Assembly (NCBI RefSeq): GCF_020991455.1
Contig: NZ_JAJMOX010000014.1
Coordinates: 1-64,000 of the forward strand
DNA: 64,000 nt
Reading direction: 5' to 3'
Source of the DNA: Flavobacterium sp. JAS
GTDB taxonomy: Bacteria > Bacteroidota > Bacteroidia > Flavobacteriales > Flavobacteriaceae
Position 1 is the first letter of the stretch. The number at the start of each line of letters is the position of its first letter. Below, piece after piece: positions 41,826-50,802 of the stretch. The position numbers were made by a program, and so were the translations under genes. The notes beneath the pieces were generated by a model. That model was given only the letters and a program-made list of their open reading frames with translations. It was not told the origin of the DNA and did no database searches.

Positions 41826-42695
41826 CTATTGTGCTAATGGTGTTGTTGCTTTAGGCTTTATTGCACCTGGTTTCTTAATCAGTTTTGCTTCTTCGGTAAA
41901 GCGCGTAAGATCAATTTTTGGATCACCAAGTAATGAAATTTCAGACTTATCTCCGGCTGCTATTGCTATAGTAGTGTCGGCTAAAATAGTTGCAACGGCA
42001 TAACCTTCAGTAGTAACTTTCGCATCTTTCAGTGTGAATTTTGTTCCGGTAAAGACTGAATTATTATCTAAGCGAATTGTTGCTTTTTCTGCAATTCCTT
42101 CAATTGTAGCATTAGCTTTTTGATACAAATCACATTTAAATTTTATTGCCGATACCAATGTTTTGATAGAAGCATATTTGCTCAATTGTAAACTCGCATC
42201 TTCAGATTTTAAGTTCAATTCTGTTTTAGATCTGTCATCAGCAAATAAACTAAATTTCTTAGAGTTTACATTCAGGAATAATTTAGCATAATCAAAACTA
42301 TGAAAAGTAATATCGTCTAATTGAAGTTCCTGAATTGCAAAAACTGAGGAACCGTTTTTGGCAATTACAGTTTTTAATGAATTTGTATAGGTAACACGTA
42401 CAGTTAGTTTTTTGAAAATAGTACTTTCTTTTGAAGTGTATATACGAAGTACTTTTTCTCTTGAATCCATTCCAATAATATCGTGTAAATTATCGTCGGC
42501 TTCAATTTTGATTTCGTTTTTTTCTCCTCTTTCAAGGTAAACTTCTAAATTATCATCAACTTCAATGCCATCAAATTCTCCGACTTCTTTTACTGAAGTG
42601 GTAACAATTTTAGAACCTTTTATTTTTTCTCTTTTTTGAGCAAAAGTTAACGTTGTAACTAATACTAATAGAAATAGGGCTGTGTGTTTTTTCAT
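41826..42695 (-). CDS. Secreted GIN-domain (DUF2807) protein
   Basis: The 289-residue protein has a signal peptide (MKKHTALFLLVLVTTLTFAQ) and a DUF2807/GIN auto-transporter adhesin head domain, a repetitive beta-solenoid. It begins VKEVGEFDGIEVDDNLEVYLERGEKNEIKIEADDNLHDII and ends in a Lys/Pro tail. The start at 42695 gives the signal peptide directly; an in-frame ATG 75 bp upstream does not. It is the last gene of a padR-pspC-GIN-GIN series. The role is unknown; envelope or surface homeostasis is plausible from the neighbours. Confidence 0.82.
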   Translation of the reverse strand: MKKHTALFLLVLVTTLTFAQKREKIKGSKIVTTSVKEVGEFDGIEVDDNLEVYLERGEKNEIKIEADDNLHDIIGMDSREKVLRIYTSKESTIFKKLTVRVTYTNSLKTVIAKNGSSVFAIQELQLDDITFHSFDYAKLFLNVNSKKFSLFADDRSKTELNLKSEDASLQLSKYASIKTLVSAIKFKCDLYQKANATIEGIAEKATIRLDNNSVFTGTKFTLKDAKVTTEGYAVATILADTTIAIAAGDKSEISLLGDPKIDLTRFTEEAKLIKKPGAIKPKATTPLAQ

Positions 42696-42783
42696 TAATT
42701 CTAGATTTGATTTTGACAAATATAAAAAAATCATCCACTTTTGATGAATGATTTCTTTTATATTTAACACATAATAAGGTTAA

Positions 42784-43515
42784 TTATTGGCTGATAGTCC
42801 CGCCTGATGATGCGCTTTTTTCAATTGTTTTGGGTGTAGTGTCATAATTGATACTTCCTCCGCTTGATGCATTAGCCTTTAGACTTACAACTGGATGAAT
42901 GCTGGTACTTCCTCCGCTTGAGGCATCTGCCTGAACCTCATTTACTATTAGTTTCTGAGCATCGATACTTCCGCCGCTTGACACTGAAGTGATAAGTTTT
43001 AAAGCTTTTCCTTCTATATTAACAGAACTTCCGCTATCAGAATTAATAGAGATATTATCAGATTCAATGTTCACATCCATTGTTGCGGCACTTGAAGTTT
43101 CTAAAGCAATATCTTGTCCTTCTATAACATTTTTGCTTTGTACAGACGATGCGCTTGATGCTTCAATTTTATTAATCGATGGCATTTTTACAGTCACTTT
43201 TTTCATAGTAACATTATGAAAAGAACTGTATTTGCATTGAATTACTAAAGTTCCGTTTTCAACTTTTGTTACAATTTCTTTTTGAAGATTATCATCGGCT
43301 TCGACCGTAATTTCAGTAACATCAGATTGTTCGATAACTAAATCTATTGCATTGCTTACAGAAATATTTTTAAAATCTCCCTGAACAATTCTTTTTTCAG
43401 TAGTGACATTTCCGCTGCCTTCAATTGAATTCATGTTAAAATTACATGAGGCAAATAGTAATGCGGTTATTGTTACAACAATTAATTTCGTAATATGAAT
43501 GATTATTTTTATCAT
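42784..43515 (-). CDS. GIN-domain (DUF2807) lipoprotein
   Basis: The 243-residue protein has a lipoprotein signal with Cys24 (LLFASCNFN) and a DUF2807 domain: GDFKNISVSNAIDLVIEQ and EADDNLQKEIVTKVENGTLVI, then beta-solenoid turns. The C-terminal half has regular SSGGS turns (VSSGGSID, ASSGGSTS, ASSGGSIN, ASSGGTIS), each one rung of a right-handed beta helix. It starts 3 bp after the PspC-domain gene. The function is unknown. Confidence 0.85.
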   Translation of the reverse strand: MIKIIIHITKLIVVTITALLFASCNFNMNSIEGSGNVTTEKRIVQGDFKNISVSNAIDLVIEQSDVTEITVEADDNLQKEIVTKVENGTLVIQCKYSSFHNVTMKKVTVKMPSINKIEASSASSVQSKNVIEGQDIALETSSAATMDVNIESDNISINSDSGSSVNIEGKALKLITSVSSGGSIDAQKLIVNEVQADASSGGSTSIHPVVSLKANASSGGSINYDTTPKTIEKSASSGGTISQ

Positions 43516-43518
43516 GGC

Positions 43519-45249
43519 TTAGTTAATTTTGATTACAACTCCGTTTTTATCAGTGGTTAATTTTCCTGATGTTTTTTTTCCGTTTAAAACTTCTTTTCCA
43601 TTTATTTTAATAGATACTTCTTTTACAGTATCGTTATCAATTGTGTTTCCTTCATCGTCATAGTCCATATCATCATGGTCGTTTTCGTCTGCTGGACAAT
43701 TCAGACATTTAATTTTTGATCCTTCAACTTTATAATTATAGTTTCCACTAAAGTGTAAGTTGAAAAAATCGTTGTCAGAATCGTCATAATCCTGAACAGA
43801 TGCATCTGGTTTAAACAATTGTCCTTCTGGTAAGTACAAATATACATCAACTTCCTGACCTCTAAATTTGTTTTTTACATCTGTCAAAAAATAATTATCA
43901 AGAAGTAAATGATTCCCTGTAATTTGATATTTGTAATTGATTTTTTCAGCTCTTTGTCTTGCATTTACAAATGAATTTCCTCTTGCGCTTTTCTCTATTT
44001 GCAAATAGGCTGTAGGATTGTCAGTGTGTAAAACATGTAAACGGACGTCAGTAGAATAAATCAATTGATTGTTGGCAGAATCCTGAACGAATTCAAAATC
44101 ACTATGTTGATTTAGGCTTTTAGCGTAGTAATCATTGTATCTGAATTTTACATAAAGAGTATCTGTTACACGAGCACTGATATCTTTTTTCTCAATTGTT
44201 TTGTTGTCATATGAAAGTTCAGTCGCTTGTTTGATTCCAACACTAATTGCAATTGCAACAGCAATAATCCATACTGCTAATAAGGTGTATTTTGCTATAT
44301 TTCCAATTGATTTTAAGTTTGGAGATAACAATTTGAAACCTAAAAGAGTCAAAAAGAAAAACGGAATTCCAACAGCAAAGAACATTAATAAACCAAATGA
44401 CCAGATTGGATAATCAGTAAAGTTTCCGGCTTCAACAAAGTTTTGCCAAGGAAAATCAATAAAGATATTGGTTCCTAAAGTAAAAACTCCAATCAATAAC
44501 CCGATCAAAACGCTAACCCCTGATATAATTAAGATTACCCCTAAAAATTTTGCAAAGATTTTAAAAACCGTCATTACAAAGTCTCCAAATGAACTACTTA
44601 TTCTCTCAGCTCCCGACTTTACCTGGTTTCCCATTGCGTCATAATCTGCATTTTTGAATTTATCAGATAAGTTTTCAATTTCCTCACGAACTTTTTTCTC
44701 GATGTTCGAAATTGTAACCGGTTCTCCTGTCATTTCCAGTTTTTCAGAGGTTGTAACCGCTTCCGGAGTTACAACCCAAAGAACAAAATAAGCTAAAATT
44801 CCAGTTCCAAAACCTGCAAAAACAAATATTAAGAAAATGATTTTGATCCAAACGGCGTCAATTCCAAAATAATGTCCCAAACCGGTTGCAACACCACCTA
44901 TCATACCTTTTTCTTTGTCACGATATAATTTTTTATGTTTTCTCGTACCGTAGTCGTTAAAAGACTGATTTGGTTTTTCTTCATCCTCAATAATGTAGTC
45001 CTCAGGTTGTCCCATAACCGTAATCACTTCGTCAACGTCTTTTAAGCCTACAACATGTTTTTCGCTTTTTTGTTTTTCTGTTAATAATTCAGAAACACGC
45101 ATTTCGATATCTTTAATAATTTCATCCTGTCCGGACGAGTTGTTAAGTGATCGTTTTATAGCGTCAAAATAGCGTGTCAATTTTAAATATGCGTCTTCAT
45201 CGATGTGAAAAAACATACCGCCTAAGTTAATATTTACTGTTTTGTTCAT
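43519..45249 (-). CDS. PspC domain envelope-stress membrane protein
   Basis: The 576-residue protein has an N-terminal cytoplasmic region with a DUF1700-like LTEKQKSEKHVVGLKDVDEVITVMGQPEDYI. The PspC domain follows (residues about 108-165; RDKEKGMIGGVATGLGHYFGIDAVWIKIIFLIFVF), then several more membrane helices. A large extracytoplasmic domain ends in KINGKEVLNGKKTSGKLTTDKNGVVIKIN. PspC proteins sense membrane stress in other phyla. It follows padR by 3 bp, so the two are cotranscribed and PadR probably controls the operon. Confidence 0.87.
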   Translation of the reverse strand: MNKTVNINLGGMFFHIDEDAYLKLTRYFDAIKRSLNNSSGQDEIIKDIEMRVSELLTEKQKSEKHVVGLKDVDEVITVMGQPEDYIIEDEEKPNQSFNDYGTRKHKKLYRDKEKGMIGGVATGLGHYFGIDAVWIKIIFLIFVFAGFGTGILAYFVLWVVTPEAVTTSEKLEMTGEPVTISNIEKKVREEIENLSDKFKNADYDAMGNQVKSGAERISSSFGDFVMTVFKIFAKFLGVILIISGVSVLIGLLIGVFTLGTNIFIDFPWQNFVEAGNFTDYPIWSFGLLMFFAVGIPFFFLTLLGFKLLSPNLKSIGNIAKYTLLAVWIIAVAIAISVGIKQATELSYDNKTIEKKDISARVTDTLYVKFRYNDYYAKSLNQHSDFEFVQDSANNQLIYSTDVRLHVLHTDNPTAYLQIEKSARGNSFVNARQRAEKINYKYQITGNHLLLDNYFLTDVKNKFRGQEVDVYLYLPEGQLFKPDASVQDYDDSDNDFFNLHFSGNYNYKVEGSKIKCLNCPADENDHDDMDYDDEGNTIDNDTVKEVSIKINGKEVLNGKKTSGKLTTDKNGVVIKIN

Positions 45250-45252
45250 GAC

Positions 45253-45585
45253 TTATTGATTTTGATTGGTGATTAGATTTACGGCGTCAGACAATTCTGT
45301 CCAGGTACCGCTAAGTTCGTTTAAAAATGTTTGTCCTATTTCGGTTAATCCATAATATTTTCTTGGTGGCCCGGAGGTCGATTCTTCCCAACGATAATTA
45401 AGCAAACCGTCGTTTTTCAGCCTAGTCAAAAGTGGGTAAACTGTTCCCTCAACAACTAGTAATTTTGCGTTTTTTAAAGTGTCTAATATTTCTGATGTGT
45501 AAGCGTCTTTTTCTTTCAATACAGATAAGATGCAAAACTCAAGAACACCTTTGCGCATCTGTGCTTTTGTGTTTTCAATGTTCAT
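45253..45585 (-). CDS. PadR family transcriptional regulator
   Basis: The 110-residue winged-helix repressor reads KGVLEFCILSVLKEKDAYTSEILDTLKNAKLLVVEGTVYPLLTRLKNDGLLNYRWEESTSGPPRKYYGLTEIG, the full PadR core. It is the first gene of the operon with the PspC and GIN-domain genes, the common flavobacterial arrangement, and probably represses its own operon. The ligand is unknown. Confidence 0.93.
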   Translation of the reverse strand: MNIENTKAQMRKGVLEFCILSVLKEKDAYTSEILDTLKNAKLLVVEGTVYPLLTRLKNDGLLNYRWEESTSGPPRKYYGLTEIGQTFLNELSGTWTELSDAVNLITNQNQ

Positions 45586-45717
45586 AATTTCATTTTGTTT
45601 TTTTTAGATTGAACAATTCGTTTTTTGATTGATGATGATTGATTGATGATTGATTTCGAAACTATTTTAATTGATTGTTTATAATGTTCCGACTATAACT
45701 TTTAATTTTTTTTTAGA

Positions 45718-46197
45718 TTACTTAATAAAAGGAATCGTTAGCGGATATTTATACAATTCGCCGTTTGAAGCTTTTATTGAAGCATAAATCACTAAAAAGA
45801 ATTCAGCAAACTTTAATAATCCAAAAAGTAAAACTGCTGTCGCTCCAATACTTAATAATGCAATGTTTCCTTGAAAATCGATATTTCTAATAAAGAAATC
45901 GTCGTTGTTAAAAACAGCTTCCATTGGAAGATTCTGAAGAATAACAGTGATAAAAATCGGAATTGCAATCAAAGCCAGAATCAATGTGTAAAGCAATAAG
46001 CTTAATTGAAAGTTCAGCGTTTGTTTTCCGTGGTGATTAACAAATTCTGATTTGTCTTTGTAACTCGTCCAGATCAATATTGGGAAAATATAATTCCCAA
46101 ATGGAATGAAATACTGAGTTAAAGTACTTAAGTGTGTGAACGTTGCAGTGTTCTTTTCTGATGATGTTTCCATGATGAGTGGTGTTGTTGTTTCCAT
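45718..46197 (-). CDS. DUF4870 domain membrane protein
   Basis: The protein of about 159 residues has LSTLTQYFIPFGNYIFPILIWTSYKDKSEFVNHHGKQTLNFQLSLLLYTLIL, the DUF4870 core, then two more membrane helices and FAEFFLVIYASIKASNGELYKYPLTIPFI. The start is uncertain: ATGs at 46209, 46197 and 46173 are all in frame; 46197 (METTTPL) was chosen by likeness to family members. It is a small integral membrane protein of unknown function, upstream of the padR operon but separated by 132 bp. Confidence 0.82.
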   Translation of the reverse strand: METTTPLIMETSSEKNTATFTHLSTLTQYFIPFGNYIFPILIWTSYKDKSEFVNHHGKQTLNFQLSLLLYTLILALIAIPIFITVILQNLPMEAVFNNDDFFIRNIDFQGNIALLSIGATAVLLFGLLKFAEFFLVIYASIKASNGELYKYPLTIPFIK

Positions 46198-46428
46198 GAT
46201 TAAAAGCATATAGTAACTTCTTATACAAATATATGGCTAAAAGACAGTATCTTGTTTTACATAGTACTAATTATTAACAAAATTTTAACAAATTTGAAAT
46301 TTTAGAATGACTTATAATGAGCTGAAAATCATTGGTAAGTCTTGATTTTATTGGTGAATTAGGAAAGTAATTGGAATTTATTGTGCGCGCATAGTTTTTT
46401 TGTATTTTTACATAAAAAAATAAATACC

Positions 46429-46881
46429 ATGGCAATATCAGTTTCTAAACTTAACAAATTTGTATTATTCAAATTACCATCAGCATACATTTGTGGTGTA
46501 CGTGTAAAGGCAATCGACCAGGATAGATGCGTGGTAAGTGTAAAACACAGATGGATTAATCAGAACCCCTTTAATTCAATGTACTTTGCTGTTCAGGCTA
46601 TGGCCGCCGAATTAACTACAGGAGCTTTAGTGATTTCTCAAATTCAGCAAAGCGGAAAAAAAATCTCAATGCTGGTTGCTAATAATAAAGGGAACTTCAC
46701 CAAAAAAGCAACCGGAAGAATAACATTCGTTTGCAACGACGGGCATTTAATCGCCGAAGCAATCCAAAGAACAATCGCAACAGGCGAGGGGCAAACTTTC
46801 TGGATGAAATCTATTGGAACAAATGAAGAAGGAGTTCAGGTTTCTGAAATGGATTTTGAATGGAGTGTAAAATTGAAGTAG
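46429..46881 (+). CDS. DUF4442 (hotdog-fold thioesterase-like) protein
   Basis: The 150-residue protein starts MAISVSKLNKFVLFKLPSAYICGVRVKAIDQDRC and contains VSVKHRWINQNPFNSMYFAVQAMAAELTTGALV, the DUF4442 signature of a hotdog fold related to PaaI-type thioesterases. No substrate can be assigned. The ATG at 46429 was chosen over an upstream in-frame TTG at 46381 because it follows a -7-like TATTTTTA and starts the conserved domain. It is convergent with the small Cys-rich gene. Confidence 0.82.
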   Translation: MAISVSKLNKFVLFKLPSAYICGVRVKAIDQDRCVVSVKHRWINQNPFNSMYFAVQAMAAELTTGALVISQIQQSGKKISMLVANNKGNFTKKATGRITFVCNDGHLIAEAIQRTIATGEGQTFWMKSIGTNEEGVQVSEMDFEWSVKLK

Positions 46882-46894
46882 TTTTTAAGTTTTT

Positions 46895-46985
46895 TGCCAC
46901 GAATTCCACGAATTTTCACAAATTCAAAATGCTTAATGCATTTTGCAGATAAAAAATAATTCGTGAAAATTCGTGAAATTCGTGG
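46895..46985. repeat. Inverted repeat (GCCACGAATTC / GAAATTCGTGGC)
   Basis: TTGCCACGAATTCCACGAATTTTCACAAATTC on the left is answered by AATTCGTGAAAATTCGTGAAATTCGTGGC on the right, with TGCTTAATGCA at the centre. This is the same word family as the fragment at 30-119 and is probably a dispersed element. Confidence 0.65.
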
Positions 46986-47001
46986 CGAAAGAAAACCATA
47001 A

Positions 47002-47029
47002 AAAAGGCCTCAAATATTTGAGGCCTTTT
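47002..47029. terminator. Bidirectional terminator (AAAAGGCCTC / GAGGCCTTTT)
   Basis: A perfect 28-bp palindrome with arms AAAAGGCCTCAAAT and ATTTGAGGCCTTTT lies between the convergent DUF4442 and small Cys-rich genes. Confidence 0.85.
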
Positions 47030-47049
47030 ACATTTAATAAATGTTGTGA

Positions 47050-47214
47050 TTATTTTTTAACGCAACATGATTTTTTGTCTTTTTTATCTGTTGAAGTTTT
47101 CTTGCAGCAGGATTCCTTTTTAGTAGGTTCTTTTTTAGGAGCTGGTTTAGTGTCTTGTGCTTGTGCACCAATTGTAAATAAAGCGATTGCTAAAACGGTA
47201 AATAATTTTTTCAT
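47050..47214 (-). CDS. Small secreted Cys/Lys-rich protein (54 aa)
   Basis: Translation from the ATG at 47214 gives 54 residues: a signal peptide (MKKLFTVLAIALFTIGAQAQ) and a mature part with KKESCCKKTSTDKKDKKSCC and a final VKK. Two CC pairs in a Lys-rich context suggest metal binding, fitting the copper genes that follow, but this is inference. A clear terminator lies 20 bp after the stop. Open frames on the opposite strand here are shadows. No named family is recognised. Confidence 0.75.
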   Translation of the reverse strand: MKKLFTVLAIALFTIGAQAQDTKPAPKKEPTKKESCCKKTSTDKKDKKSCCVKK

Positions 47215-47335
47215 TTTTGTTTAATTTAATTGTTAAGTATTTTTCTTTTTTTGATTGAAGATGTTTTTCAAATATAATACGATTTAGTTTTAGAAATTGT
47301 CAACGATAAGTTAATGATTTATAAATGATTATATG

Positions 47336-48508
47336 TTACACAATCCAGCCATCTTCTATTTTATCAATGACCCATTTATCATTTACTTTTTTAATATAGA
47401 TTAGATATCCATATCCGCACATACCACCACATTCAACTCCTGCGGTGAGAACGCCATATTTTTTTTCGTCATCAAATTGAATTCTACTTAGAATAATTAT
47501 TCCTCGTACAGAATAGCAACATTCATTATAAAATATCCTATCATTCCCACGTGGTATTCTGGAAATATATTTAAGATGAAAAGCGGTATAGGTATCCAGT
47601 TTTTTTCTGTCTAGTTTATATTCAAGTGTGTCTGTAACATTATCTTTGGATATTATAGCATCTTTAAAATGTTTCTGAAGTTCTTTAGAATTGTCTCTTA
47701 TAATCACTCCATCAAAGAAAACAAGATCAACAGGAAATTTCTTTTGTTTAAATTCTGCTAGTTCTCTATTGAATCGTTTGTTTGATTCATTTCGCCTATT
47801 CAATTTATATTCCGAGGGATATACTCCTGGAGGCGCAGGCGGAACATAAGTAAGAACAGCATTTACCCAAACCGAATCAATAAGAGCAGGATAAACCTCA
47901 TACAATACATCTTTTTCAAATTGTAAATCTTTCTCTGTGTTTTTACAACTTATAATTGAAGTTAATAAAAATAAAAGTATAGCTGTTTTGAATAGTTTTT
48001 TAAACCATTGTAAATTCCATTTTGAGTCTTTTTTATTCGTTGGATAAGTATAGATTCCGGTTCCATCATCGTAAATTTTTACATTACAATTAAAAGATTC
48101 TATAAAATTTATTAAGCCGTCTGCTCCTCCATATGGATAAGAATAGGCATCATATATAAGTATGCCCTGATTATTGGAAGTCTTTTTTAGATCAATATAT
48201 TCAATTTCGTAATTTATGGATAGCAACTCGATAAGAGAATAAAAATGCCATTTAGATTGTGTATTATTATTTGTATGAAAGCTCGGTTTTAAATCTGAAT
48301 CTAAGAACGTAAACTTCTCCAGAGCGTATTCAGGAAATTCTTTGATCCAAAATGCATCATCTTTTTTAATTGAATTGTTTTTGGTGTCTTTTATTATTTC
48401 GAATGTATGTTTTAAATCTTCAAAGTTTTTTTCATCTGTAAAATGAAATTCAATATAACAATATCCGTTTTCTATAATTTCGCTCATTTGAATTTCTGTT
48501 TTTGACAA
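47336..48508 (-). CDS. Hypothetical protein with an internal lipoprotein-like signal (possible gene fusion)
   Basis: The family is not recognised. The 390-residue protein has a soluble N-terminal part (residues 1-165; GYCYIEFHFTDEKNFEDLKHTF, YGGADGLINFIESFN). Then WFKKLFKTAILLFLLTSIISCKNTEK (about 168-193) looks just like a lipoprotein signal with Cys188. The C-terminal part, about 200 residues, looks extracytoplasmic (YEVYPALIDSVWVNAVL; VECGGMCGYGYLIYIKK). No Met precedes the internal signal, so it may be a fusion of a cytoplasmic gene and a lipoprotein gene, or a one-helix membrane protein. It sits between the small Cys-rich gene and the multicopper oxidase. Confidence 0.6.
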   Translation of the reverse strand: MSKTEIQMSEIIENGYCYIEFHFTDEKNFEDLKHTFEIIKDTKNNSIKKDDAFWIKEFPEYALEKFTFLDSDLKPSFHTNNNTQSKWHFYSLIELLSINYEIEYIDLKKTSNNQGILIYDAYSYPYGGADGLINFIESFNCNVKIYDDGTGIYTYPTNKKDSKWNLQWFKKLFKTAILLFLLTSIISCKNTEKDLQFEKDVLYEVYPALIDSVWVNAVLTYVPPAPPGVYPSEYKLNRRNESNKRFNRELAEFKQKKFPVDLVFFDGVIIRDNSKELQKHFKDAIISKDNVTDTLEYKLDRKKLDTYTAFHLKYISRIPRGNDRIFYNECCYSVRGIIILSRIQFDDEKKYGVLTAGVECGGMCGYGYLIYIKKVNDKWVIDKIEDGWIV

Positions 48509-48540
48509 AATTGATTTTATTTCTGAGCTAATATAAATAA

Positions 48541-50793
48541 TTAATAATTCAGATTTACCCCAAAACCAATTCCCATATCACTATCATAATGAGTAGTAAT
48601 CCCGAAGTTTCTGCCCGATATATATTTCAAACCAGCCATATATTCTTTATCCGTATTCCACATTAAGTTCATTCGTAAACGTCTGGAAAGCGGAATGTCT
48701 TTTCGTTCAAATTGAATTCTCACATTTCCATCGGTATAAACCTCAACTTGAGCTTTTATCAGCATTGGCAAAGTATATTCCATACCCGCACTAAAAACCG
48801 AACGATTGTCTTTCGTGTTTTTTTGTCCAAACATATTTTGTTCCTGTTCGTCCATTCCCATTCTTCTGTAACGCCAGTCAAAACCAATAAAAGGCATAAA
48901 CCATTGCATTTTACCTATATATCTACCAATATGGGTTTCGGTTTCATAACCGTGTTCGTTGTTATAACCCAATCTCCATTCGGTTCCAATGCTCCAGCGC
49001 GTGTTGCTAAACATTGCTTCGCCATCGTTTCCGTTTGTTGCAAAATCATTCTCAGCCATAAAATGAAACATTCGATCGTCCATTTTTAGCATTTTATACG
49101 CCATTTTTGGATCGTGAATCAACGGATTTGGTGCTGAATTTTCATAACTAAAAATGCGTCCCATTCCCGCCATCATATGATATAAAATATGGCAGTGAAA
49201 AAACCAGTCGCCATCGGCATTAGCCTGAAATTCTATTGTATCCGTTTCCATTGGCATAATATCGATCACATTTTTCAATGGAGAATATTTGCCATGTTCA
49301 TTCAAAATTCTGAAATCATGTCCGTGTAAATGCATTGGGTGACGCATCATTGATCCATTATACAAGGTAATCCGAACAGTTTCTCCTTTTTTAATTAAGA
49401 TTTTATCCGTTTCAGAAATTACTTTATTGTCAAGACTCCAAACGTAACGGTTCATGTTTCCTGATAATTCAAAACGTAATTCTTTTACAGGAGCGTCTTT
49501 TGGTAACGTTGTTTTTGTTGGAGATTTCAGCATTCCATAATTCAAAGTCGTAATCTCGGCAGTTTCTGTTGTATCGCTGGACATTTTCATTTCCTCCATT
49601 TTCATGCCTTCCATATTATGCATAGAATGATCTTCGGTTTTTGCAGATTCATCTTCTCCGGAAATTTCAGGATACATTACGGCATTCATGTCCATTTTGT
49701 TCAAAGACATTTTCATGCCCATATCGTTCATTTCTCCGTTCATTTTCATCATGTCGTTCATCATTTTCATCCCTTCAAAATATTTCAATTTAGGAAGATG
49801 TTTGACAGGTTGTTTAGTTCCACCGCCTAAAAATAAAGAAGCTGATCCGGTTCTGTCTTCGGCTGTAGCCAAAAAAGCAAAGGATTTATTGTCTTCAGGA
49901 ATTGTAACTACAACATCATAAGTTTCAGAAACTGCAATAATCAATCGATCGACTTCTACAGGTTCAACATCGTTTCCGTCGCTGGCAACAACCGTTATTT
50001 TTCCACCGCCATAAGTAAGCCAGAAATAACTGGAAGCACCACCGTTTGCAATTCGCAATCTGACTTTATCACCAGGTTTAAATTGCGAAAGCTGATCTTC
50101 ATTTTTTCCGTTAATTAAAAACTTCTCATAATAAACATCACTCACATCCATGGCATTCATGCGTTTCCATTCATTAGTGACTTTTGTAGAAAATTGCCCT
50201 TTTTTGATTGCTTCGGCATAACTTTGAGTTGTTCCTTTTTTTATAGCAAACCAATCATTGGCGTTGTGCAGCATTCGCTGAACATTTTCTGGTTTCAAAT
50301 CTGTCCATTCACTTAAAATGACAGGAACAGTTGGTAAATCATGGATCCCTTTTCTAAAAGTAGTATCGTCTTTCTTCTTATTAATAATGAAAAGTCCGTA
50401 CAAACCAATTTGTTCCTGCAAACCAGAATGACTGTGATACCAATACGTTCCGTTTTGAATAATGGGGAAAGTATATTTATGTGTTGTTCCCGGTTTAATA
50501 GGCATTTGAGTCAAATACGGAACTCCATCTTCCTTATTTGGAAGAAATAATCCGTGCCAATGCAATGCTGTATCTTCGTTTTTTAAATCGTTATGAACAT
50601 AAATTTCTGCAATATCACCTTCTGTAAAAGTTAAGGTTGGCATCGGAATTTGTCCGTTGACTGCGATAGCGCGTTTTTCTTTTCCGGAAAAATTCACAAT
50701 AGTGTCCCGAACATGTAAATCGTAACGAACTACTTTTTGAGCTTGCGCACTCAAGGCAATCAAAAAGACAAGTATAATAGTATGTAGTTTCAT
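48541..50793 (-). CDS. Multicopper oxidase with Met-rich insert and C-terminal barrel-like domain
   Basis: The 750-residue protein has a signal peptide (to AQA, residue about 18) and cupredoxin domains with all copper ligands: LHWHG, YWYHSHSG, HPMHLHGHDF and FFHCHILYHMMAGMGRIF. A Met-rich stretch at about residues 340-405 (MMNDMMKMNGEMNDMGMKM; HSMHNMEGMKMEEMKM) is like the copper-binding repeats of CopA/PcoA. After the last copper site, the final 170 or so residues (ETETHIGRYIGKMQWFMPFIGFDWRYR to GIGFGVNLNY) look like beta-barrel strands of a CopB/PcoB-like outer-membrane protein. It should oxidise or bind periplasmic Cu(I). It is 9 bp downstream of the copper ATPase gene. Confidence 0.9.
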   Translation of the reverse strand: MKLHTIILVFLIALSAQAQKVVRYDLHVRDTIVNFSGKEKRAIAVNGQIPMPTLTFTEGDIAEIYVHNDLKNEDTALHWHGLFLPNKEDGVPYLTQMPIKPGTTHKYTFPIIQNGTYWYHSHSGLQEQIGLYGLFIINKKKDDTTFRKGIHDLPTVPVILSEWTDLKPENVQRMLHNANDWFAIKKGTTQSYAEAIKKGQFSTKVTNEWKRMNAMDVSDVYYEKFLINGKNEDQLSQFKPGDKVRLRIANGGASSYFWLTYGGGKITVVASDGNDVEPVEVDRLIIAVSETYDVVVTIPEDNKSFAFLATAEDRTGSASLFLGGGTKQPVKHLPKLKYFEGMKMMNDMMKMNGEMNDMGMKMSLNKMDMNAVMYPEISGEDESAKTEDHSMHNMEGMKMEEMKMSSDTTETAEITTLNYGMLKSPTKTTLPKDAPVKELRFELSGNMNRYVWSLDNKVISETDKILIKKGETVRITLYNGSMMRHPMHLHGHDFRILNEHGKYSPLKNVIDIMPMETDTIEFQANADGDWFFHCHILYHMMAGMGRIFSYENSAPNPLIHDPKMAYKMLKMDDRMFHFMAENDFATNGNDGEAMFSNTRWSIGTEWRLGYNNEHGYETETHIGRYIGKMQWFMPFIGFDWRYRRMGMDEQEQNMFGQKNTKDNRSVFSAGMEYTLPMLIKAQVEVYTDGNVRIQFERKDIPLSRRLRMNLMWNTDKEYMAGLKYISGRNFGITTHYDSDMGIGFGVNLNY

Positions 50794-50802
50794 GTTGATT
50801 TT

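Noticed and set aside
46973..47224. Plus-strand 83-codon frame ending in KTVNNFFIFV
   Set aside because: It is antisense to a better gene: the minus strand encodes a 54-residue protein with a signal peptide, and the plus frame starts within a repeat and crosses a terminator palindrome.
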